Part shown: in pieces, positions 50,687 to 59,165 of the stretch
Layout of the letters: each line of letters starts with the position of its first letter
Position numbering within the stretch: the stretch's first letter is position 1
NCBI GenBank assembly: GCA_964620595.1
Contig: CAZUHP010000001.1
Location: 124,001 to 188,000 of the forward strand
Length of the DNA stretch: 64,000 nucleotides
From: Desulfocarbo sp964620595
GTDB lineage: Bacteria; Desulfobacterota; Desulfarculia; Desulfarculales; Desulfarculaceae
Direction: 5' to 3'
Position numbers and translations under genes: made by a program
The notes under the pieces: generated by a model
What the model was told of the DNA's origin: nothing
Seen by the model: only the letters and a program-made list of their open reading frames with translations
Databases searched by the model: none

Positions 50687-53266
50687 ATGGCGGGCAAGAA
50701 AAAGCGCAAAGGCGGAAGCAAGAAGGCCGCCGCAAAAGGCACCTCCCAGCCCCCGGCACAGGCTCCGGAAGCCGCTCCCCCGGCCGGTGAGGTCAGGGCG
50801 CAGGTCGGGCCTCCCGGCACCATCAGCGTGTGCATGATGGTCAAGAACGAGGAGAAGAACCTGCCCCGGGCCCTGGAGAGCGTCAAGCCCTGGGTGGACG
50901 AGATCATCGTGGTGGACACTGGTTCCACCGACCGCACCGTGGAGATCGCCAAGAGCTACGGGGCCAAGGTGTATCACCACCCCTGGGAGAACGACTTCTC
51001 CAAGCACCGCAACCAGTCCATCTCCTACGCCACCGGGGACTGGCTGTTGATCCTGGACGCGGACGAGGAGCTGGACCAGGAGACCGCGCCCCAGATCCGC
51101 AAGCTGACCACCGCTCCCCCGGAAATCGGCGCCTTTCTCTTCGAACTCTACAATGACGTGGTCGCCGGCGGTAAGACCTTCGTGCTCCACCCCCGCCTGT
51201 TCCGCAACGGGGTGGGTTTCCATTACCAGGGCAAGGTGCACAACCGGCCCGTGGTGCCGGGCGCCGTGGCCCGCTCCAGCGTGCGCCTGATCCACTACGG
51301 CTACAACGAGACGCCCGAGGTGATGGAGGCCAAGCACCAGCGCCGGCTGACCATGATCAGGGCCTGGGTGGAGGAGGAGCCGGACAACTTCCTGGCCCAT
51401 TCCTATCTGGCCCACTCCCTGCTCAGCCGGCCCGAAAGCGTGCCCGAGGCGGTGGAGGAGGCCCTGGAGGCGCTCAGGCTGCTGCGCCAGACCAAGGGTG
51501 ACGAGCAACGCTACCCCCACGTGTATTTCCCCATCGTGAACGGCCTGACCACCCTGGGCCGGGACGACGAACTCTTGCAGCACGCCGCCGACTGCCTGGA
51601 GGTGGCCCCCTACTATCCCGACCCCCTGTTCTTCATGGTGTGGGTGGAGTACAAGCGCCAGGCCTGGGAAGACCTGTGCGCCCATGCCGCCCGCTTCTGG
51701 GAACTCCAGCAACGCTGCCGGGAAAATCCCCAGGACTACATATTCTTCGAGAACATGACCTATGACCAGATCAACACGGTACTCATGCGCTGGGTGGTGG
51801 CCGCCGGCCGCCTGGGCCGGGACGAGGAGGCCGCCCGGGTCATGGGCATGGTCCTGCAGGAGCGGGGCGGCGAGGAAGCCTCCAAGGGGGCGGTGCTCAC
51901 CCTGTTGAACGCGGGCCGGCCGGATTTGGCCCAGAGGCTGGCCGAGCAGGTGAGCCGGGAAAAGCCGGAGTGGGCCTGGCCCGCCAACGTGCTCCGCCTG
52001 TGCACCCGCCAGAGCGGCGAGCAGGAGGCCCGCCAGATGGTGGCGCGGGCCAAGGAGGACCTGGCCGCGGGCCGGGAGGAGGCGGCGCTCCAGGGCTTGC
52101 GCCAGGCCGCCGAGTTGAACCCCCTGGACCCGGACGCCCAGCTCACCCTGGCCCGCGCCCTGGAGACCGCGGGCCGGGAGGCAGAGGCCAAGACCGCCCT
52201 CATGAGGGGGCTCAGCGCCCACCCGGGCCATGCCTGGGCCTGGCAGCGCCTGGCCGAGATCTGCTTCCGGCAGGGCGACCATGCCGGGGCCGCGGCCTGC
52301 TACCGCCGCTACTTGCAGCAGGAACCCGGCGACCAGTCGGCCCAGGGCCGCCTGGAGGTGTGTAGCCGTCGCCTGGAGGGCGCCCCTCCCACCGTGGCCC
52401 AACAACCGCCCCGGCTGGTGGTGTTTCTGGTGGGCGGGCTCACCCCGGAGTTGGTGCGCCTGCCCGCGCCCCACCTGCTCATGGGCACCGCCTGGGGCGA
52501 GTTCCTGGCCAGCCCCGGCCCCCAACCCAGCGCGCCCAACTGGGCCACCCTCTACACCGGTGCCCCGCCCGAGGTGCACGGCCTGGCCGGGGAGGCCTCC
52601 TTTGGCCAGGCCCTGTCCGTGGCCGGCTTGCAGGTCCCTGCCTTCTGGGAGGTGCTGGGACCGGAGGTGCGGGTGGGCCTGGTGGCCGCGCCGCTCACCT
52701 TCCCTCCGCCCCGGGTCAACGGCTGGTGCCTGGCCGGCTTCCCGGCCGGCCTCTTGAGCCCGGAGGCAGTGCACCCCCCCGAGCTGGCGGCCCGGGTGCT
52801 GGCCACCGGCTACCGCACGGATTTCGCCCTGAGCGAGTTCGAACTCCAGACCGCGCCCCAGCGCCTGGAAAGCGACGTGCGCCAGGAGGCGCTGCTCTAC
52901 CAGGCCGAGCGCCACAAGCTGTCCACTGCCGCCACCCTGCCCGCGGTGGACCTCCTGGTGGTGGGGCTCAGCGCCCTGGACTACTTGCAGCAGGCCCGCG
53001 AACTGGCCACCTACCAGATGTTCGGCGCCTACCAGCAGGTCTACGGCTGGATAGAGTCCTTCCTGGCCGGAGTCCAGCCCCAGGCCTTTGCCGTGTTCAG
53101 CCAGCGGGGCTACCCCCGCCAGGGCACCGAACCCGAGCGGGGCGGCTTCTATTGCCTGTCCTGGCTGCGGGGGGAGAACGGTAAGGCCAACATCACCGAC
53201 GTGGCGGCCGAGGTGGTGAAGTACCTGGGCGGCGATCCCGCCCGCCTGGGCCGGCCCCGCGGCTAG
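50687..53266 (+). CDS. GT2 glycosyltransferase with TPR and degenerate phosphodiesterase-like domain
   Basis: An 859-aa protein. The first 18 residues are basic (AGKKKRKGGSKKAAAKG). A GT2 domain covers about 44-270: ISVCMMVKNEEKNLPRAL, VDEIIVVDTGSTDRT, and the metal-binding DADEE. Residues about 280-570 are helical TPR-like repeats (LNPLDPDAQLTLARALETAG). Residues about 576-850 resemble the alkaline-phosphatase/phosphodiesterase superfamily (PSAPNWATLYTGAPPEVHG), but the first Asp ligand is Gly (FLVGGLTPE) and the later Asp/His ligands are Ser and Gln (VVGLSALDYLQQ), so it is probably not catalytic. The layout is unusual. It lies beside the flagellins, suggesting it glycosylates flagellin or an intermediate (inference). 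Confidence 0.78.
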   Translation: MAGKKKRKGGSKKAAAKGTSQPPAQAPEAAPPAGEVRAQVGPPGTISVCMMVKNEEKNLPRALESVKPWVDEIIVVDTGSTDRTVEIAKSYGAKVYHHPWENDFSKHRNQSISYATGDWLLILDADEELDQETAPQIRKLTTAPPEIGAFLFELYNDVVAGGKTFVLHPRLFRNGVGFHYQGKVHNRPVVPGAVARSSVRLIHYGYNETPEVMEAKHQRRLTMIRAWVEEEPDNFLAHSYLAHSLLSRPESVPEAVEEALEALRLLRQTKGDEQRYPHVYFPIVNGLTTLGRDDELLQHAADCLEVAPYYPDPLFFMVWVEYKRQAWEDLCAHAARFWELQQRCRENPQDYIFFENMTYDQINTVLMRWVVAAGRLGRDEEAARVMGMVLQERGGEEASKGAVLTLLNAGRPDLAQRLAEQVSREKPEWAWPANVLRLCTRQSGEQEARQMVARAKEDLAAGREEAALQGLRQAAELNPLDPDAQLTLARALETAGREAEAKTALMRGLSAHPGHAWAWQRLAEICFRQGDHAGAAACYRRYLQQEPGDQSAQGRLEVCSRRLEGAPPTVAQQPPRLVVFLVGGLTPELVRLPAPHLLMGTAWGEFLASPGPQPSAPNWATLYTGAPPEVHGLAGEASFGQALSVAGLQVPAFWEVLGPEVRVGLVAAPLTFPPPRVNGWCLAGFPAGLLSPEAVHPPELAARVLATGYRTDFALSEFELQTAPQRLESDVRQEALLYQAERHKLSTAATLPAVDLLVVGLSALDYLQQARELATYQMFGAYQQVYGWIESFLAGVQPQAFAVFSQRGYPRQGTEPERGGFYCLSWLRGENGKANITDVAAEVVKYLGGDPARLGRPRG

Positions 53267-53270
53267 CCCC

Positions 53271-53405
53271 TCGCGGGGGGGGGCGACGGGGGGCGACGGG
53301 GGCGGGTGACGGGGGAGCGGCGTAAGCGAGGGAGTGGCGATGGCGGGGCGGCGGGGGGCGACGGGGGCAATGGGAGCGGGGGGGCGAGGGACGGGTAGGG
53401 CGAGG
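53271..53405. repeat. G-rich mini-repeat block between convergent genes
   Basis: GGGGGCGACG units with variable G runs (up to 9) fill the gap between the GT2 protein and the GT9-like gene. Same type as the other blocks. May act as a transcription barrier or G-quadruplex. Confidence 0.7.
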
Positions 53406-53410
53406 GGCGC

Positions 53411-54604
53411 TCAGGTGATCACCGGCGCCACCCAGTTGGTCCCCTCGGGCAGCTTGCCGCGCACCGCTGCGGCGGCAAAGGCCAGGCTCTGCTCGTAGAA
53501 CTTGTCCTTGACCTCCGGCCGCTCCAGCCATTGGCTGATGCCCTCGCGGTCCGCCTCCACTTCCAGATGGCATATGGCCGCCTGGCGGAAGGCCTCGACG
53601 CTGCCGAACAGCTCGCCGAGTTCCTCCTCGCCGGCGTCGGGGGGTATCTCCTTCACCTGGTCCGAGCCGTCCGGCCCCACCAGGCGCACGCTGCGTACTG
53701 CCTGCACCAGGTCGGCCAGGTTCATGCGCGCCGTCTGGGGATAGCGGTAGGCGTAGGGGTTGGACATGAGGAGATGGTGGCCGCGCCTGCCGGCCCAGTA
53801 GCGGTAGGAGGCCATGGAATCCCACACCACCGTGAGCCGGGGATTGACCGCTGCCGCCAGGTGGTAGAGTCCGCCGTCGCGCCCCACAAACCCCTGTACC
53901 TGCGCGAAGAACCAGGCCAAATCAGGCAGGGTGGAGGCCGGGTCTTCCATGTCTAGCGCCACGTCCAGCACCTCCTCCAGGCCCTGGTAGTCCCCGGCGC
54001 CCACCCCCACCAGGGCGTGGTCCCGGCCCAGGTCCTCCAGGAGCCGGCGCCACCAATCGGGGTCCTGCCACAGATGCTCCGCCCGGCCGGGATTGAGGGG
54101 GAACACCGCCAGGGTGGGGCGCTGCCGGCTGAGCAGACCCTTCAGGGCCGGCTCGCGGTCCGGGTCCAGGAACACGCTGGGGCGGTCGTCCTGGTTTTCC
54201 AGTTGGTAGTAGAGGCTGTGGGCCAGGATGGGATTGGCGCGCACCTGGTCCACCGGCAGCACCGGCAGGGCCAGGCGGTGGGTGGTGTGGGACACCCAGG
54301 AGGCCAGGCGGCCCGAACGGGCCACCGGCACCTGGCTCACCCCCAGGCGGCCGGGTTCCTGGCGGGGAGGGAGCAGCTCGCGCACCAGGGGGTGGCCCTC
54401 CACCAGCTCCCGGGCCGACCCGGGATCGAAAAACAGCCGCACCGGCCTGCCCTGGTTACGCAACAGCCCCAGCACCATCAGGGTGTCGCCCAGGGCCAGC
54501 CTGGGCGGCGGGTGGCATTGGTCGCCTTCCAGCTCGATGTAGATGGGCAGGTCCAGGTATTCCACCGTGTTGCGCAGATGAAAAGGTATGTCGCGTACCA
54601 GCAC
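53411..54604 (-). CDS. GT9/heptosyltransferase-like protein
   Basis: A 397-aa protein. GTG 54604 is chosen because GGAGG lies eight bases upstream, giving MLVRDIPFHLRN; an ATG at 54637 has no ribosome site. LALGDTLMVLGLL resembles the GT9 GD(x)(I/V/L) start and FVGRDGGLYHLAAAVNPRLTVVWDS matches the GT9 'S/GxDxGxxHLAA' donor region. Heptosyltransferase-like enzymes add sugars to lipid A-core or to proteins. In this context it may act on the flagellin glycan (inference). The C-terminal about 100 residues are acidic and not recognised. Confidence 0.7.
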   Translation of the reverse strand: MLVRDIPFHLRNTVEYLDLPIYIELEGDQCHPPPRLALGDTLMVLGLLRNQGRPVRLFFDPGSARELVEGHPLVRELLPPRQEPGRLGVSQVPVARSGRLASWVSHTTHRLALPVLPVDQVRANPILAHSLYYQLENQDDRPSVFLDPDREPALKGLLSRQRPTLAVFPLNPGRAEHLWQDPDWWRRLLEDLGRDHALVGVGAGDYQGLEEVLDVALDMEDPASTLPDLAWFFAQVQGFVGRDGGLYHLAAAVNPRLTVVWDSMASYRYWAGRRGHHLLMSNPYAYRYPQTARMNLADLVQAVRSVRLVGPDGSDQVKEIPPDAGEEELGELFGSVEAFRQAAICHLEVEADREGISQWLERPEVKDKFYEQSLAFAAAAVRGKLPEGTNWVAPVIT

Positions 54605-54919
54605 GGACTTTGCCTCCCTGCGCGCGCCTGAAACCATCGCCTGCCTGGCTGGATCATAGCCCCCGGCCAGGGCCCCTGTCAAAGAGCCTTCAAGAAGCCG
54701 GCCCCTATAGCCGATGAATATGACAGGACAAGTTTGTCTCGGCCTGGCGGCAAAAATTGCCGCGGCAAAGGCGCCCTGTTCTGGCCCGTGCCTTGAAAAG
54801 TCTTTGTTATCGATTGGTTGGGATGGAAGGGCGGGGGCGGCACGCTAGTTGCACCCAACAGGCGCGAGTAGACCGGCAAAGCCCGGCAAGGGGAAACCTC
54901 CACACGGGAGAGATGTGTC
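54605..54919. other. Divergent intergenic region upstream of fliD
   Basis: 315 bases. It contains the fliD sigma-54 promoter and two small palindromes that could bind an activator: GACAAGTTTGTC (near 54730) and GGCAAAAATTGCC (near 54751). No gene inside. Confidence 0.5.
54838..54853 (+). promoter_or_regulatory. Sigma-54 promoter of fliDS
   Basis: CGGCACGCTAGTTGCA: all consensus bases of TGGCACG-N4-TTGCA except the first. It lies 67 bases before the fliD start, as expected of sigma-54-dependent class III flagellar genes. Confidence 0.82.
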
Positions 54920-57382
54920 TTGGCCGACACCACCAGTACCCTGCCCACCAACTACCAGTTGCCCACCGCTGAGTACGACCCCCTGAGCGGCAGCATCAAC
55001 TTCACCGGCCTGGGCTCGGGCACGGACTTCAACAAGATCGTGGACCAGTTGGTGGCCATCGAGTCCATCCACAAGCAGCGGCTCGAGGCCTGGAAGACCA
55101 CCTGGGAGGCCAAGATCAACTCCATGCAGGCGCTCAACCAGCGCCTGAACGCCATCGAGGAGGCGGCCGGGGCCATGGACACCGAGTCGGAGTTCATGGT
55201 GCGCCAGGGCTCCACCAGCGACGCCACCATTGTCACCGCCACCGCCAGCAACAGCGCCAACACCGGGGCCTACCACGTGGAGGTGGGCTCCAACGTCAAG
55301 CACATCCTGCGTTCGGCCGGCGTGACCGCCACCACCACCGACGTGGTGAGCGGCGACGGCGGCGAGCTGGCCTTTTACATCGGCACCACCTACACCACGG
55401 TGAGCATCGGCTCCAGCGACGACCTCAGCACCATCGCCGCGGCCATCAACGCCAAGCTGGGCAGCACCGTGGCCACCGTGGAGGACGACGGCACCTCCAG
55501 CCGGGCCTACCACCTGGTGTTCAAGAGCACCACCGGCGGTGACGACGGCCGCATCCGGGTGGTGAAGAACCCCACCGACCTGTCCTTCGGCATCAGCGAC
55601 GTGGTGCTGGACGACGATTCGAGCTGGGGCTCGGCCAGCATAGACCTGGCCGGCCAGTTCACCGGCGACAAGTCCACCACCACGGTCTACGAGTACATCT
55701 TCACCGCCCACACCGGCGGCACCACCATCACCATTGGTTCCGAGGCCCTCACCCTCACCTACGACGTGGTGGACCCGGTGACCGCCACCACCCTGAGTTC
55801 GGGCACCACCATAACCGTGGCCGCCGACTACAACCCCGGCGACTCCATCGCGGTGGAGAACGGCTTTTACCTGCGCCTGGGCGCGGGCGACGTGCTGGAC
55901 AGCGAATCCTTCACCATCCGCGGCTTTGCCAACGACATAGACGACGCCGAAACCGGCACCTGGTCGGGCCCGGCCATCACCACCAGCGGCAACTACCTGG
56001 GCACGGTGAACAAGACCTACTCCTTCACCGTGGTCACCGGCGGCACCATCGACAACGCGGGCAGCCAGGACACCGTGGTGCTGCGCTGGACCGACTCCAC
56101 CGGCCGCACCGGCACCGTGAGCCTGAGCCAGAGCGCCCACGCCTACTCGGTGGACCAGGGGGTGAAGCTGAGCATCGCGGCCGGCAGCCTGGCCACGGGC
56201 GATACCTTCCAGATAAACGTCTTCGCCCCGGACCAGCAACAGGGCCAGGACAAGGGCCTGGCCCAGGCCACCAAGCTGGTGCACGCGGGCTGGGCGGACG
56301 AGACCTCCACCGCGGTGACCAACTCCAACGCCACCTTCAGCTATACCTACGCGGGCCAGACCGTGACCTTGTCGGTGGACGGGGGCACCACCTTGAGCCA
56401 GCTCAAGGACGCCATCAACAGCGACTCGGACAACCCGGGCGTGGTGGCCAGCATCATCAACGACGGCCAGGGCCTGCCCACCAGCTACAAGCTGGTGCTC
56501 ACCGGCAAGGACACCGGGGCCCAGTACCAGATCAGCTCCGTGTCCCACACCTTTGACACCAGCTTCAGCTCCGGCGGGGATGTGGGCGGCGGTTTCACCC
56601 GCACCCAGTGGGCCACCAACAGCATGATCAAGGTGGACGGCTACCCCTCCGAAACCGACGAATACCTGCAGCGCTCCACCAACCAGGTGGAGGGGGTGAT
56701 AAACGGCGTCACCCTGGACCTGCACGACGCCGGCGAGGCGGAGATAACCATCTCCAACAACACCAGCGCCATAGTCGGCAAGATCGAGGCACTCATAAAC
56801 GCGGTGAACTACGCCCAGGCCTACATACGCGAGGAGACCAAGTACGACCCCGACGGCGAGGAAACCGGCCTCTTGATCGGCAACTACAGCTACTACATCC
56901 TCAAGTCGCGCATAGACTCCGCCCTGAACACCCGCATCTCCGGCCTGGTGGACGGCGAGGACACCTATACCACCCTGGCCCAGATCGGCATCCATACCGA
57001 TCCCGACGCCGAAGGCACCTGGGTCATCGACAGGGCCACCCTCATGAACGCCCTGACCAGCGACGCCGAGGCGGTGGCCAACCTTTTCATAGAGAACGAG
57101 GAGAAAAGCTCCACTGGCGCGGCCAAGCGCATGTACGACGAGATGGTGGATCTCACCGACCCCACCAGCGGCACCTTGAACGTGCTGATCAAGAACTACA
57201 ACGACATCATCGAGAACATCGACAACAAGATCAAGAGCGAGGAGAAGCGGCTGGAGACCTATCGCCAGCACCAGTTGGAGCGCTTTGCCAGGATGGAGGC
57301 GACCCTGGCCGAACTCAACGCCCAGTCAGCCCAGTTGGAGAGTGCCATAAAGCAACTGCCCAACGCCAGCAACAAGAAATAG
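54920..57382 (+). CDS. fliD: Flagellar filament cap protein FliD
   Basis: An 820-aa protein forming the cap that folds and inserts flagellin at the tip. The conserved N-terminus (INFTGLGSGTDFNKIVDQLVAIE, then LNQRLNAIEEA) and C-terminal coiled-coil (YNDIIENIDNKIKSEEKRLETYRQHQLERFARMEATLAELNAQSAQLESAI) are typical. It is longer than the usual 450-670 aa; the extra length is in the Thr/Gly-rich middle domains, matching the large flagellins. TTG start at 54920 with GGGAGAG upstream; an ATG at 54913 is out of frame. It is co-transcribed with fliS, 55 bases downstream. Confidence 0.93.
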   Translation: MADTTSTLPTNYQLPTAEYDPLSGSINFTGLGSGTDFNKIVDQLVAIESIHKQRLEAWKTTWEAKINSMQALNQRLNAIEEAAGAMDTESEFMVRQGSTSDATIVTATASNSANTGAYHVEVGSNVKHILRSAGVTATTTDVVSGDGGELAFYIGTTYTTVSIGSSDDLSTIAAAINAKLGSTVATVEDDGTSSRAYHLVFKSTTGGDDGRIRVVKNPTDLSFGISDVVLDDDSSWGSASIDLAGQFTGDKSTTTVYEYIFTAHTGGTTITIGSEALTLTYDVVDPVTATTLSSGTTITVAADYNPGDSIAVENGFYLRLGAGDVLDSESFTIRGFANDIDDAETGTWSGPAITTSGNYLGTVNKTYSFTVVTGGTIDNAGSQDTVVLRWTDSTGRTGTVSLSQSAHAYSVDQGVKLSIAAGSLATGDTFQINVFAPDQQQGQDKGLAQATKLVHAGWADETSTAVTNSNATFSYTYAGQTVTLSVDGGTTLSQLKDAINSDSDNPGVVASIINDGQGLPTSYKLVLTGKDTGAQYQISSVSHTFDTSFSSGGDVGGGFTRTQWATNSMIKVDGYPSETDEYLQRSTNQVEGVINGVTLDLHDAGEAEITISNNTSAIVGKIEALINAVNYAQAYIREETKYDPDGEETGLLIGNYSYYILKSRIDSALNTRISGLVDGEDTYTTLAQIGIHTDPDAEGTWVIDRATLMNALTSDAEAVANLFIENEEKSSTGAAKRMYDEMVDLTDPTSGTLNVLIKNYNDIIENIDNKIKSEEKRLETYRQHQLERFARMEATLAELNAQSAQLESAIKQLPNASNKK

Positions 57383-57394
57383 CCAATAAATGCC

Positions 57395-57414
57395 GGGGTC
57401 CAAGGCCGGACCCC
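57395..57414 (+). other. Hairpin between fliD and fliS
   Basis: GGGGTCC (57395-57401) / GGACCCC (57408-57414), 7-bp perfect stem around AAGGCC with no T-run. It may tune the fliD:fliS ratio by partial termination or processing. Confidence 0.4.
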
Positions 57415-57437
57415 GCTCACACCAAGGATGGGGAATC

Positions 57438-57875
57438 ATGCAGCAATATGGACAGAACCAGTACCGTAAGGCGCAGGTGGCCACCGTGGACCGGGGGCGG
57501 CTCATCGTCCTGCTCTACGAGGGGGCCATCAGCTTCTTGACCAAGGCCGACGCCTGCCTGTCCGAAGGCGACATCCCCGGCGCGGCCAACCTCATCAACC
57601 GGGCCCAGGACATCATCGACGAACTGAACGCCTCCTTGAACATGGACCAGGGTGGCGACATCGCGGCCAACCTGCGGCGCCTGTACCTGTTCATGGGCGA
57701 CCAACTGGTGCGGGCCAAGATCAAGGCCGACTGCGAGCCCCTGCGCGACGTGACCCGCATGCTCACCACCCTGAACGAGGCCTGGCGCCAGGCGGTGACC
57801 AAGCCCGAGGCCCGCGAGGTGCTGGAGCGCCAGCCCCAGCCCAAGGCCCAGACCCGGAGCAGCCTCACGGTATAG
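57438..57875 (+). CDS. fliS: Flagellin export chaperone FliS
   Basis: A 145-aa cytosolic chaperone that binds the flagellin C-terminus and prevents early polymerisation. The N-terminus QQYGQNQYRKAQVATVDRGRLIVLLYEGAISFLTKA matches the FliS pattern (YxxxxVxTAxxxxLIxMLYDGAI). The four helices and the RLYLFMGDQLVRAKI helix are present. The charged C-terminal tail (about 120-145) is as in the family. It follows fliD in the usual order. Confidence 0.93.
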   Translation: MQQYGQNQYRKAQVATVDRGRLIVLLYEGAISFLTKADACLSEGDIPGAANLINRAQDIIDELNASLNMDQGGDIAANLRRLYLFMGDQLVRAKIKADCEPLRDVTRMLTTLNEAWRQAVTKPEAREVLERQPQPKAQTRSSLTV

Positions 57876-58040
57876 GGGGGCGCTGGAGGCGGCGCCGGGG
57901 TCGTCTTGGCCCCGCTGCCCGGCCAGAGGGGCCGGGCGCCCCATCCCGAGTGCGCCGAGAGGGCGGGCGCGGCTCAAGGTGCAGAGCCGCGCCTGGCCTT
58001 GTCCGGCGCGCACCCAGTGAATGACGCCCCGCCAGGACCC

Positions 58041-58080
58041 GAACGGCGGCAGCCGCGATTTTCGCGGCTGCCGCCGGTTC
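58041..58080. terminator. Large bidirectional terminator between fliS and FliT-like gene
   Basis: A nearly perfect 18-bp stem: GAACGGCGGCAGCCGCGA (58041-58058) against TCGCGGCTGCCGCCGGTTC (58062-58080), one bulged base. It lies between the convergent fliS and FliT-like genes. Confidence 0.7.
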
Positions 58081-58109
58081 TATAGCGTAAAAGGGATGTG
58101 AGTGGCTTT

Positions 58110-58544
58110 TCAGCCGATGCGGGAGAGGCGGTCCGGCCCCCACCAACGGCGGGAGCCGCCATAGGCCTCTTGCAGGCGCTGGCCCGCCTTCAGCCGGCCC
58201 AGGTCCTGGCGCAGCTCGCTCCGCCGGTCCTCCAGGAGCCGGGAGGCGCGCTGGTCCAGCTCCAGCACCTCCTGGCCCAGGCGCTGCACCTGCTCGAATA
58301 TCTCCTGGGCGCGCTCCTGCTGGGCAGGGCCCAGGCCGGCGGCGGTCTCCTCCCAGCGCTCCAGCACCGGGGCCAGCCTGCCGTGCAGGGCGCTCAGCTC
58401 CTTGAACACCTGCTGGCGGCGGGCCCAGGCGTCGTCCAGGGCCTCCTCCTCGCCCTGCTCCACCAGGCCCAGCACCACCCGGGCCTGGCTCCGCAGCTCG
58501 CGGTGCAGCTCCTCCAAGCGCTCGAGGTCGGCCAGCAGGCTCAT
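58110..58544 (-). CDS. FliT/FlgN-like flagellar chaperone
   Basis: A 144-aa, highly helical, charged protein beginning MSLLADLERLEELHRELRSQ and continuing as coiled-coil (DLGRLKAGQRLQEAY near the end). Size, helix content and place next to fliDS fit FliT/FlgN-type chaperones for FliD or hook-associated proteins, although similarity cannot be checked here. Its start overlaps the preceding stop as ATGA, so translation is coupled. The frame continues to 58763, but that part is a shadow of the upstream gene. Confidence 0.6.
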   Translation of the reverse strand: MSLLADLERLEELHRELRSQARVVLGLVEQGEEEALDDAWARRQQVFKELSALHGRLAPVLERWEETAAGLGPAQQERAQEIFEQVQRLGQEVLELDQRASRLLEDRRSELRQDLGRLKAGQRLQEAYGGSRRWWGPDRLSRIG

Positions 58545-59152
58545 GACAGCGCCTGCTCCTTGAAGCGGGGCATGTAGCTCTGCCACAGCTCCAGCTCGGC
58601 GGTCAGGTCGTACTGGAGGATGTCGGCCAGGAGCACCCAGTCCTCCTGCTCCTGGGCCGAGAGCAGGTCCTTGATCAAGGACAGGAGCTTTTGCAGGCGC
58701 TGCTCGCCGCTCAGGCCCTCCAGGATGGGACTGTCGAAATCCAGGCCCAGGATCTGGCGGCACTGCTGGAGCATCTGCAGGAAGAGCTGGATGCTCTCCA
58801 GGATGTTCAGGTAGTGTTCGCTGGCCTCCCGTTCATCGCTCACCCGGAAGAGCTCGGCCACCCGGCTCACCGAGTTGTTTATGGCCGCCAGGTAGCTTTC
58901 GGCGTTGCCCAGGAAATGCAGGGCCATCTCCCGGGCGGGGATGGTCTCCACCTCCAGGCGCTGGATGCGCTCCCGGGCCAGGCGGTTGGCCGGCCCCTGC
59001 TTGGCCTCCTCGTAGGGCTCGCCGTTTATGCGCACCTCGCGCATGGTCGCCTCATCGCCCACGGCCTTGTCCGCCAGCTCGCCCAGGATGTCCTCCAGGG
59101 TGCCTCCGGCGATCTCGCCGGCGTACTCCTTGCCGTCCACCAAGACTTCCAT
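58541..59152 (-). CDS. Conserved-looking helical protein of unknown function
   Basis: A 203-aa protein. Residues 1-60 look like a small beta/helix domain (MEVLVDGKEYAGEIAGGTLEDIL, VRINGEPYEEA). Residues about 70-203 are long helices (AESYLAAINNSVSRVAELFRV, SIQLFLQMLQQCRQILGLDFDSP, LLSLIKDLLSAQEQEDWVLLADILQYDLTAELELWQSY). I do not recognise a named family. Position between the CgeB-like glycosyltransferase (13 bases away) and the FliT-like chaperone, under a sigma-54 promoter, suggests a flagellar role. GGAGG precedes the ATG. Confidence 0.7.
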   Translation of the reverse strand: MEVLVDGKEYAGEIAGGTLEDILGELADKAVGDEATMREVRINGEPYEEAKQGPANRLARERIQRLEVETIPAREMALHFLGNAESYLAAINNSVSRVAELFRVSDEREASEHYLNILESIQLFLQMLQQCRQILGLDFDSPILEGLSGEQRLQKLLSLIKDLLSAQEQEDWVLLADILQYDLTAELELWQSYMPRFKEQALS

Positions 59153-59165
59153 GTCCCAATCCTCC

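Noticed and set aside
54795..54812. TTATCGAT as a sigma-28 -10 on the minus strand for the GT9-like gene
   Set aside because: Only a partial -10 match and no TAAA-like -35 at the right distance.
54845..57271. Minus-strand open frame of 808 codons
   Set aside because: Antisense shadow of fliD; repetitive Val/Gly/His composition.
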